Below, one piece after another: positions 24,585 to 31,954 of a stretch of DNA of 46,921 nt. Source of the stretch: Thermoanaerobaculales bacterium (GTDB lineage Bacteria > Acidobacteriota > Thermoanaerobaculia > Thermoanaerobaculales > Sulfomarinibacteraceae); NCBI GenBank assembly GCA_029287235.1, contig JARFRM010000084.1, forward strand, positions 1 to 46,921, given 5' to 3'. Each line of letters opens with the position of its first letter. Positions within the stretch are counted from its first letter, which is position 1. Under the pieces are notes generated by a model. The model did no database searches. It worked only from the letters and a program-made list of their open reading frames with translations, and was not told where the DNA came from. A program made the translations under genes and the position numbers.

Positions 24585-25552
24585 AGAGCCTGGTCATCCG
24601 TCGTCTGTTGTTGTTGATCCCCATGGTCTGGCTGGTGGCGACCCTGACGTTCATCGTCGTCGCCGCGGCGCCCGGGAGCTATGCCGACACGGTGGACCAC
24701 CCCGGTCTGACTGCCGAGCAGCGCGAAGCCTTGCGGGCGCGATACGGTCTCGATCAGCCCATCCACCGCCAGTACCTGAGCTGGCTGGGTTCCATCGTCA
24801 CCGGCGACCTCGGCACCTCGTTCGTGACCAAGGAACCCGTCGACCGGCTCCTCGCCCGCACCCTGCCCCCGACCCTTCTCCTCGGCGCCTCCGCTCTCCT
24901 CCTCGATTTCATCCTCGGTGTGTGGATCGCCGTCACTGCGGTCAGGAAGCCGCGCGGCTGGTTCGACCGCATCAGCAGCGTGGTCAGCCTCGGCATTGCC
25001 GGGCTGCCGTCGTTCTGGGTCGCCGGTCTCACGGTTCTGGTCTTCGCCCTCCTCCTGGGATGGTTTCCGGCATCGCATATGCACTCGGTGGGCGCCGATA
25101 CGCTCTCTCCCCTCGCCTCTCTGGGTGACCTGCTTCACCACCTTCTGCTTCCCGCGGCCTGCCTCGGATTGGCGGCCGCCGCGGGGACCGCGCGCTACCT
25201 CCGATCAACCCTCCTCGACATTCGCGGTGAACGCTTCATCCTCGCCGCCCGTGCCCGCGGACTCGACGAAGGCCGGATCCTGTGGGTCCACACCCTGAGA
25301 CCCGCGCTGTTGCCTGTGGTGACCATCCTCGGCCTCTCGCTGCCGTTTCTGGTCTCCGGCTCGGTGGTCATCGAAAGCGTCTTCTCGTGGCCGGGGGTAG
25401 GGCTCGCTCTTCTTCAAGCCGCCTACGCCCGCGATGTACCGGTCATCATGGGAATCACCCTCCTCGGCGCCGTTGCAGTGCTCGTCGGTAGTCTGGTGGC
25501 CGACGTGCTCTACGCCGTGGTCGATCCGCGAGCCCGCGAGGACGGCCCGTGA
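24581..25552 (+). CDS. ABC transporter permease, DppB/OppB family
   Basis: 323 aa inner-membrane permease of the peptide/opine/nickel uptake class. The N-terminal helix RRLLLLIPMVWLVATLTFIV, the short periplasmic loop with LRARYGLDQPIHRQYLSWL and GDLGTSF, and the cytoplasmic EAA loop RFILAARARGLDEGRILWVH are typical. Six hydrophobic segments are visible. It pairs with the DppC-type permease that follows, overlapping by 4 bp. No ATPase (DppD/F) or substrate-binding protein (DppA) lies nearby, so it must use distant partners. The ATG lacks a strong Shine-Dalgarno and may depend on translation of the small ORF upstream. Confidence 0.93.
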   Translation: MKSLVIRRLLLLIPMVWLVATLTFIVVAAAPGSYADTVDHPGLTAEQREALRARYGLDQPIHRQYLSWLGSIVTGDLGTSFVTKEPVDRLLARTLPPTLLLGASALLLDFILGVWIAVTAVRKPRGWFDRISSVVSLGIAGLPSFWVAGLTVLVFALLLGWFPASHMHSVGADTLSPLASLGDLLHHLLLPAACLGLAAAAGTARYLRSTLLDIRGERFILAARARGLDEGRILWVHTLRPALLPVVTILGLSLPFLVSGSVVIESVFSWPGVGLALLQAAYARDVPVIMGITLLGAVAVLVGSLVADVLYAVVDPRAREDGP

Positions 25553-26493
25553 ACCGCGGCCGCCGACTCGAGGTCGGTGTCACCGGTCTCTGCATGCTCG
25601 TGGCATTCTGCATGCTCGGCCCGCTGCTGCTGCCCGCCCCACCTGCCGCCGACCCGACCAATGCCGCTCTGCTGCCGCCGGGCACCGCCGTCACCGAGAT
25701 CGTCCTCGACGACGGTCGGGCACTGGTGTCGCCGGATGTCCGGAAAGAGCGGAACATCACCGTCGTCAAGGGTCCGTTGCGGACGGTCGAGGTCACGAAC
25801 GAGCGGATCGTCTCCATCCGTACGACGCGCTTCTGGCTCGGCAGCGACCGTTTCGGCCGCGACGTCCTGGCCCAGCTCATGGCCGGCGGCAGGATCTCGA
25901 TCTCCATCGCCGCCCTGGCTGCGCTGGTAGCGCTGCTGGTTGGTACCACGGTCGGTCTCACCGCCGCCACGGGGGGGCGGTTCGTGGACTCGGTCCTCAT
26001 GCGCATGGTCGACGCACTCATGGCCTTCCCGGTGCTCTTTCTACTGATCCTGGTGGCCACCATATTCCGACCGGGCCCGCTGGTGCTGGTGGCGTTGCTC
26101 GGAATGACCTCGTGGATGGGTCTGTCGCGATTGGTTCGGGGGCAGGTGCTGACGCTTCGCGGCCGGACCTTCGTGCTGGCGGCTCGGGCGGCGGGTTGCC
26201 CACCAACACGGATCTGGCGGACCCACTACCTGCCCAACCTCTCCGGCCCACTGTCCCAGGACACCGCACTGCGCGTCGGCGACCTGGTTCTCGCCGAGGC
26301 CACCCTTTCCTACCTCGGGCTCGGCATTCCCCCCGATATCCCGACCTGGGGCGCCATGGTCGCCCAGGGCCACCGGGTGATGCTCGACGGGTGGTGGTTG
26401 GCGACGTTGCCGGGGATCGCGATCGCGTTTCTGGTTGTTTCCCTCGCCCTCATCGGTGACGGTATCCAGGAGCGCCTGTCTCTCTCGGAGTAA
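25549..26493 (+). CDS. ABC transporter permease, DppC/OppC family
   Basis: 314 aa partner permease. It has one N-terminal helix (LCMLVAFCMLGPLLLP) and a periplasmic segment of about 70 aa ending in the family motif FWLGSDRFGRDVLAQLM. Helices and the EAA loop (RTFVLAARAAGCPPTRIWRTHYLPN) follow, with the terminal TLSYLGLGIPPDIPTWGAMV. The start is GTG in a GTGA overlap with the stop of the DppB-type gene, indicating coupled translation. The periplasmic loop is somewhat long and acidic/basic (EIVLDDGRALVSPDVRKERN). The solute is unknown. Confidence 0.93.
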   Translation: MNRGRRLEVGVTGLCMLVAFCMLGPLLLPAPPAADPTNAALLPPGTAVTEIVLDDGRALVSPDVRKERNITVVKGPLRTVEVTNERIVSIRTTRFWLGSDRFGRDVLAQLMAGGRISISIAALAALVALLVGTTVGLTAATGGRFVDSVLMRMVDALMAFPVLFLLILVATIFRPGPLVLVALLGMTSWMGLSRLVRGQVLTLRGRTFVLAARAAGCPPTRIWRTHYLPNLSGPLSQDTALRVGDLVLAEATLSYLGLGIPPDIPTWGAMVAQGHRVMLDGWWLATLPGIAIAFLVVSLALIGDGIQERLSLSE

Positions 26494-26771
26494 GAGGTTG
26501 GAGAGTCAGCACTCCCTCCGGTCGCTAGTCAGCGGTCGCTGCGCTCGCTGTGAGGAGGTTAGATCTGCGCTTTACCTTTGGCAGCGCGCTGGTGAGAACG
26601 GCCATCGCAGCAAGCGTACGGAACTGATGAAATCGCCCTTGAGTTCGAAAGCCGGGTAGATGTCCCGGAGAGCCTCTCTCGTTCTCCCACCTTCTTACAG
26701 TGAACGAATCGAACGCTGACCTTCTCACCTCCTCGCCCGCGACTCCCTCCGCGATGTTACCCTCGCTGACC
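26494..26771. other. intergenic region with degenerate repeats
   Basis: About 280 bp between the permease and hemY-like genes. It has GGTCGCT/CAGCGGTCGC words around 26520-26550 and GA/CT-rich stretches, with no convincing gene or terminator. The frame of the next gene is open back to a GTG at 26700, but the residues before 26772 show no family similarity. Confidence 0.4.
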
Positions 26772-28160
26772 ATGAGCGAGACCACCCGCACCCGCATCGC
26801 CATCATCGGCGGAGGCATCACCGGTTTGGCGGCGGCCACGTGGCTTGAGCTCGACCACGGGATCGGCGATGTCGTGCTCATCGAGGCTTCCGACAGAGCG
26901 GGCGGCAAGATCCGGAGCCGTATCGATGCCGGCCACACCGTCGAGTGGGGTCCACAGGGCTTTCTCGACAACGCCCCCGACACCCTCGAGCTCGCGACGA
27001 GCATCGGCCTCGGAGAGGTGCTGGTCCCCGCGACCGACGCCTCGGCCGATCGCTTCATCCTTCGCGGGGGACGGCTGCGCGCGGTGCCGACCTCACCCGT
27101 GGCCTTCGCAACCTCCGATCTCCTTCCCCTCAGCGGTCGCCTCCGCGTCTTTGGCGAACCCTTCGCCCGCCGCCGCCCCGAACGCGACGAGACCGTCTTC
27201 GATTTTGCCCGCCGCCGCATCGGCAGGCAGGCGGCGGAGATCCTGGTGGACTCCATGGTCACCGGGGTCTTTGCCGGCGACTCAACCCGGCTCTCCCTGG
27301 CCGCAACCTTCCCCAGGATGGCCGCCATGGAATCAGAGCACGGCTCGCTGACCCGTGCCCTCATCGCCAAGATGCGCGCGGCGAGAAAGAGCGGCCGAGC
27401 GAGCGCCGGACCATCGGGGCCCGGCGGCATCCTCCACACATTCGCCGAGGGCATGGAACGGCTGCCGCGGCAGCTCGCCGACCGCCTCGGCGACCGGTTG
27501 CGGCTGACGACACCGGTCTCCCGCCTGACCCGCAACGGCGGCAACTTCCTGATCGAAACCGACACCGCCACCATCCGGGCGGACCGGGTCCTGCTGACCC
27601 TCCCGGCGGGTGGGGCCGGATCTCTTCTCGCCGAGCTCGCGCCGGACGCGGTGAATCCTCTTCGATCCACCCCAACCGTTCCCATCGCGGTTCTCATGGC
27701 CTCCTACGATCGAACGGACGCCTTCGGCCGACCTGTGGACGGTTTCGGTTTCCTGGTGCCGAAGACCGAAGAGGCGGGCATCCTCGGCACCCTCTTCTGC
27801 CACTCGATCTTCCCGGGCCAGGCCCCGGACCGATCGCTCTTCCTGCGCACGATGCTCGGCGGCGCCCGCGAACCCGACCAGGCACACCTCGACGATGACG
27901 CGCTGCTGAGCACGGTTCGCGCCGCCCACAGCCGGATCTTCGGTCGCGATCCCGAACCGACCAGGGTATGGATCGCCCGCTGGTCCGAAGGAATTTCGCA
28001 GTACACCGTCGGTCACCTCGATCGCGTCGACACCGCCGTGCGAGCCGCCCGCGCCGCTGGAATCGAGCTGGCAGGCTCACCCTACCGCGGGGTTTCGGTC
28101 AACGACTGCATCAGACAGGCCAGAGCCGCCGCACAGCGCCTCGCGCGCACATCGCATTGA
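26772..28160 (+). CDS. hemY: protoporphyrinogen/coproporphyrinogen oxidase, HemY type
   Basis: 462 aa flavoprotein of the oxygen-dependent porphyrinogen oxidase family, acting late in haem synthesis. The FAD-binding motif IAIIGGGITGLAAATWLE is followed by LIEASDRAGGKIRS. The WGPQGFLDNAPDTLELA substrate-side region and the C-terminal FAD contacts (IELAGSPYRGVSVNDCIRQA) are present. Whether it oxidises protoporphyrinogen IX or coproporphyrinogen III cannot be told; the family covers both. The ATG at 26772 puts the FAD loop at the usual distance from the N-terminus. Starts at 26700 or 26754 would add unrelated residues, and none has a good Shine-Dalgarno. Single gene; no other haem genes in the window. 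Confidence 0.9.
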   Translation: MSETTRTRIAIIGGGITGLAAATWLELDHGIGDVVLIEASDRAGGKIRSRIDAGHTVEWGPQGFLDNAPDTLELATSIGLGEVLVPATDASADRFILRGGRLRAVPTSPVAFATSDLLPLSGRLRVFGEPFARRRPERDETVFDFARRRIGRQAAEILVDSMVTGVFAGDSTRLSLAATFPRMAAMESEHGSLTRALIAKMRAARKSGRASAGPSGPGGILHTFAEGMERLPRQLADRLGDRLRLTTPVSRLTRNGGNFLIETDTATIRADRVLLTLPAGGAGSLLAELAPDAVNPLRSTPTVPIAVLMASYDRTDAFGRPVDGFGFLVPKTEEAGILGTLFCHSIFPGQAPDRSLFLRTMLGGAREPDQAHLDDDALLSTVRAAHSRIFGRDPEPTRVWIARWSEGISQYTVGHLDRVDTAVRAARAAGIELAGSPYRGVSVNDCIRQARAAAQRLARTSH

Positions 28161-28237
28161 AACACGATGAACACGAAGATCCACATCGCAGATTCACCGC
28201 AAAGATCGCCAAGAACGCGAAGAACATCGCAAAGACC
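28161..28237. repeat. CGCAAAGAN 9-bp short-word array after hemY
   Basis: Adjacent units CGCAAAGAT (28198), CGCCAAGAA (28207) and CGCGAAGAA (28216) are followed, after 3 bp, by CGCAAAGAC (28228). They are preceded by AACACGATG/AACACGAAG words. The array starts right at the hemY stop, between convergent genes. Similar CGCAAAG words occur near 6042 and 19350. Confidence 0.75.
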
Positions 28238-28305
28238 ATCACGTTTTTGAGTCATTGCACCGTCGCACGGAGAACCGCGAAGGAACCGTGGGGTAGGACC
28301 CGGGC

Positions 28306-29190
28306 CTATTGCCCCATGCCGATCACCACCGCGGCGACCCCGAGCCAGACAAGCACGGTGACGAGAAGCGGCCGATCGGTGACGAGCACCCTCGTGGGGC
28401 TGCCTCCGAGATCGCCGCCGTGGAGGAGATAGAGATAGCGGAAGAGCCCGTAGAGCACTACCGGAACCGTCGTCATGAGCCCCTCGGAACCGACCTTTGC
28501 CACGGTGTCCGGAGCCACGGTGTAGAGGGTGTAGGCGAGGACCGTCGCCCCCAGGACCACGCTGATCGCCTGGTCGACCAAACCCAGTGTGTAGTGGCCG
28601 AGGACCTCCCGGTGCGTGCCCGCATCATCCCCGAGCAGTGCGAGCTCGGAACGGCGTTTACCCAAGGCGAGATAGAGAGCGAGCAGGTAGGCGCAGAGCA
28701 GGAGCCACCGCGACACCGGAACATCGATGGCGACCGCTCCACCCACAACGCGGAGGACGAAGCCCGCGGCCAACACCAAGACGTCGATGAAGACCACCCG
28801 CTTGAGCAACGCCGAGTAAAGCACCACCAAAAGGATGTAGCCGGCGAGCACCACCGGGAACCAGCCACCGAGGACGAATGCCGCGGTCATGGCCGCCGCC
28901 GCCAGGATGCCGGCGGTCACCAGCGCCGTGCCGACCCCGATCTCACCGGCGGCGATCGGCCGGTCGCGCTTTTTCGGGTGGCGCCGATCGGCCTCGCGGT
29001 CGAGCACGTCGTTGATCAGATAGACCGCCGACGATGCGGCGCAGAAGGCGGCAACCGCAAGCAGGCTGCGCCCCCACACGGTGGGATCGTCGAGCAGGCC
29101 GGAAAACACCATGGGCGCAAGAACGAAACCGTTCTTGAGCCATTGCTCCGGCCGCAGGCTTCTCAGAAGCGCCAAAGTCGTGCGGGTCAC
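28306..29190 (-). CDS. UbiA-family prenyltransferase, decaprenyl-phosphate phosphoribosyltransferase-like
   Basis: 294 aa, about nine hydrophobic segments, inner membrane. The UbiA Asp motif is YLINDVLDREADRRHPKKR followed by RPIAAG. The opening LRPEQWLKNGFVLAPMVFS, the mid-protein LALGKRRSELALLGDD and the C-terminal FRYLYLLHGGDLGGSP match the subgroup of mycobacterial Rv3806c. That enzyme joins phosphoribosyl diphosphate to decaprenyl phosphate on the way to arabinose donors. The natural product here could be another polyprenyl-phosphoryl pentose. The start is GTG at 29190 without a clear Shine-Dalgarno. It lies 21 bp after the Ycf48-like gene on the same strand, so co-transcription is possible. 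Confidence 0.88.
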   Translation of the reverse strand: MTRTTLALLRSLRPEQWLKNGFVLAPMVFSGLLDDPTVWGRSLLAVAAFCAASSAVYLINDVLDREADRRHPKKRDRPIAAGEIGVGTALVTAGILAAAAMTAAFVLGGWFPVVLAGYILLVVLYSALLKRVVFIDVLVLAAGFVLRVVGGAVAIDVPVSRWLLLCAYLLALYLALGKRRSELALLGDDAGTHREVLGHYTLGLVDQAISVVLGATVLAYTLYTVAPDTVAKVGSEGLMTTVPVVLYGLFRYLYLLHGGDLGGSPTRVLVTDRPLLVTVLVWLGVAAVVIGMGQ

Positions 29191-29211
29191 CGATTGATTC
29201 TACAGGTAATC

Positions 29212-31428
29212 TCAGGGACGCACTCGGCCCGAGGGTGTTCTCGGTGTTCCCTGCGGCGGCTCAACAGAGGCGAGGATCGTGGTGGACCCGCCACCGAGGC
29301 TCTGCGGAAGGCTCAAGGTCAGAATCGCCCCGGCGACGACCGAGGTCCCCGTAACCGGCACCATCACGGTGTCCGAGTCGGCCAGCACCATCACCCTCCG
29401 CGGCACGCTCACCTGGCCCGGCAAGGACGACTGGACGATCAGCGGGGTGTCCGCCTCGACGTCCTCCGACAGCCGAACCTCCAGGTCAAGGGTGTCTCCA
29501 TGCGGCACGTGGAGGTGTTCCGTTTCGGCCTCGATGAGCGTCCCCAGACAGCCGATCTTCATCATGGTCCGATCGCCGCCCACAACCAGCCATGAGTCCT
29601 CGGTCCGACGGACGCGTGTCAAAGCCTCGCCCGGCACCGGAAACCGAGTCCAGCCCACACCATCGGCGCTGGCCAAGACCACACCCGGCCGCGAACCGTC
29701 CGGGTGATCGTCCCAGCCGACTGCGACAAATCGACCCTCGGCATAGGTCACGTCACGGAGAGATGAGCTGACCCCCGAACGCCGTGGAGCCCATACCTGT
29801 CCCTCCGTGCTGGCGAGGATGACTCCTTCCTCCCCGACCGCGATTCGCCGATCCTCGCCACCGGCGGCGCCCTTGAGATCCACGGTGGCGTTTGTCAGAG
29901 CCGAGGTCCAGTTGATGACGTCGGCCGACCGCATGATGGTTCCCCCGCGACCGAGAACGATGAACTGCTCGCCGTCCCAGGTCACTCGATCGAGATCAGC
30001 CGTGACGAGGTGAAAGGGTTCGATCCAGTTGAGGCCGTCGTCGCTGGCATAGAGGGCGCCACCCTGACCCACGGTGACCGCCCATCCACCACCCGAACCA
30101 ACCGCGTGGAGCAGGGCTCCCTCGGGTGAGCTCTCCGTCGTCCACGTTGTGCCGTCGGTGCTCCGAGCGATCCAGTAATCCCCGATCCCGATGAACTCTG
30201 GCTCCAGATACGCCACCCCATGAAACCGGTCACCGGGGATGGCCATGACCTCCCAACGGCTGCCGTCGGAGGAACGCGCCGCGGTGCCTCCCGCTCGTCG
30301 TTTGAAGTCGGTGTCGCACAGTCCGACGCCACCGACCGCCACCCACCAATCTTCACTGGAGGCGAGATCGAAAAAACCGTCTGCGCAGGCGGTCGAGCTG
30401 CACCCCCCTCCCTCGCAGCTCCACGTCGCGCCGTTGGAGCTGGTGATGACATCGCCGAGGGCGCCGGCCGCCACCCACCGCGATCCATATCGGGCAAGAC
30501 CGGGAAATCCACCGAGCTCGGTCTCCCACGGGCCGTTGAACGTCACCCCACCGTCGATGCTGACCATCAGCGAAACGGTGGGTTCGACATAGGGGGACGG
30601 ACAGATCGAGATTCCGCTCGCCAGCGCCCAACCGGGCCCCGCGGCAACTCCGAGCCAGTCACTGAAAGGCGGACACCCTCCGAGGACGAGGACCAACTCC
30701 CACTCTTCCTCCAGGTTGCCCGACCAGAGATCGCTGCCGCCCGCCCAGATCAGCCGACTCCCGGTCCAGGCAAGATCGACTCGATCGAGCTCGAAGAGGT
30801 CCGACCCCACCTTCTTTGCCTCGGAGCTTTCGCCGGAAGAACTCCGAGATGCAGGCACCGAATCGTGAAACTCCCAGGCGAAGCCGTCCGGACTGAACCA
30901 GATATCGGTTCCGACGGCAACATAGAAACCGTCGTTCGATCCGGCGATGCTGTCTGCACCGCCTCCCCAGGGTACGGGAACAAGCTCCCACTCCACCCCG
31001 AAAGAACTCGTCAGGAAGTTCCCGTCGAGCCCGTTGCCCACAGCCACGAATCGAGAGGCGCTGTATTCGACATCGAGAAGGACGACACCGCTGTTCTCAT
31101 ACACCGCTGTCCAGTCATATCCGTCGGGACTGCGGAGGATCGCCCCATCGCCGACCGCCACAAATGACCCTCCACCCCAATCGATGCCGAAGAGATCCGC
31201 GTCCACGCCGTTCGCCGCAACCTCCCATCGGTGTCCGTCGGTGCTGCGGATGATGTTTCCCGCCGCGCCCACCCCGACAAAGGTGTTGACCTCGTGTTTG
31301 AGCCGAAAGATGTCGATCCTCGGCGGCGTCGGATTCACCCACTCCCAGCTGCAGTCTTGCGCGCTCGCACCGCCCGCCAGGAACAAAGCGACCGCGGCGC
31401 CAACCACGCGTCGGGATGTTGAAAGCAC
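29212..31428 (-). CDS. exported beta-propeller protein (Ycf48/BNR-like repeats)
   Basis: 738 aa. A signal peptide (VVGAAVALFLAGGASAQ) is followed by about a dozen repeats of the pattern (F/W)VAVGxxGxIxxSxDGxxW, as in VAVGDGAILRSPDGYDW, YVAVGTDIWFSPDG and RIAVGEEGVILASTEGQVW. This is the Ycf48/sialidase-like propeller blade. The last 110 aa (LHVPHGDTLDLEVRLSEDV and after) look like an immunoglobulin-type domain. Such proteins lie on the surface or in the periplasm; the ligand is unknown. The GTG at 31428 has GGAGG at good distance. It is upstream of, and probably read with, the UbiA-like gene. Confidence 0.85.
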   Translation of the reverse strand: MLSTSRRVVGAAVALFLAGGASAQDCSWEWVNPTPPRIDIFRLKHEVNTFVGVGAAGNIIRSTDGHRWEVAANGVDADLFGIDWGGGSFVAVGDGAILRSPDGYDWTAVYENSGVVLLDVEYSASRFVAVGNGLDGNFLTSSFGVEWELVPVPWGGGADSIAGSNDGFYVAVGTDIWFSPDGFAWEFHDSVPASRSSSGESSEAKKVGSDLFELDRVDLAWTGSRLIWAGGSDLWSGNLEEEWELVLVLGGCPPFSDWLGVAAGPGWALASGISICPSPYVEPTVSLMVSIDGGVTFNGPWETELGGFPGLARYGSRWVAAGALGDVITSSNGATWSCEGGGCSSTACADGFFDLASSEDWWVAVGGVGLCDTDFKRRAGGTAARSSDGSRWEVMAIPGDRFHGVAYLEPEFIGIGDYWIARSTDGTTWTTESSPEGALLHAVGSGGGWAVTVGQGGALYASDDGLNWIEPFHLVTADLDRVTWDGEQFIVLGRGGTIMRSADVINWTSALTNATVDLKGAAGGEDRRIAVGEEGVILASTEGQVWAPRRSGVSSSLRDVTYAEGRFVAVGWDDHPDGSRPGVVLASADGVGWTRFPVPGEALTRVRRTEDSWLVVGGDRTMMKIGCLGTLIEAETEHLHVPHGDTLDLEVRLSEDVEADTPLIVQSSLPGQVSVPRRVMVLADSDTVMVPVTGTSVVAGAILTLSLPQSLGGGSTTILASVEPPQGTPRTPSGRVRP

Positions 31429-31600
31429 GACGCCACCTCCACCTCGCTTCGAGAGCGATCAACTCCCGGGGCCGAGCATCGATCGCCCACCAGCCTCACT
31501 CTACACCTGCCGCGCCGCCTCCCGGGTGAGCAGGGTCACCCGGTATCGACGCCGTCGAAGCCGCTGTTCACTCTCGAGATACCACCATGGGGGAGGCACC
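31429..31600. other. short intergenic region, divergent
   Basis: 172 bp between the propeller gene and the truncated lipoprotein gene. No small ORF or RNA structure was recognised. Confidence 0.4.
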
Positions 31601-31954
31601 GTGGACCACGCCTGTCGCTCGGCCTTGATCCTCACCCTCCTGGTCGTGGCGTGCGGTGGGCCATCGACCGGTGTTCAACCCCTCGACGCAACCCCCGCCG
31701 ACGGAGGACCGATCGGGTTCAATCTGCACGAGATCTCCGCGGAGAGTCGCAACTGCGGCGAGCCCGGCGGGAAATGCGCGAGGATCAAGGTGACCGTACC
31801 CGCCGCGGAACTCGCGGTGCTCTTCGACCGCTCCTACTGGCAGGTCTTCGAACCGGTACCCGTCCGGATCACTCCAAGAACGCAGGGGGTTCGATGGTGT
31901 TCACCTCGGAAGGACAGATCCCGTAATGATGGACCTCCAGGTGGCCCCGGCTGA
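31601..31954 (+). pseudogene. truncated lipoprotein gene
   Basis: A GTG at 31601 with GGGAGG upstream opens a frame starting VDHACRSALILTLLVVACGG, a clear lipoprotein signal with lipobox Cys. It continues GFNLHEISAESRNCGEPGGK and CARIKVTVPAA, which looks like the beginning of a larger exported domain; a link to RsiV/DUF3298-type proteins is only a guess. After about residue 90 the frame runs antisense into the 3' end of the convergent LVIVD gene (86-bp overlap) and becomes Arg/Gly/Pro-rich nonsense. I read it as a gene whose C-terminal part was lost by a rearrangement near 31865. Confidence 0.6.

Noticed and set aside
26525-27697. 390-codon minus-strand ORF opposite hemY
   Set aside because: Ser/Arg-rich shadow of the oxidase gene without motifs.
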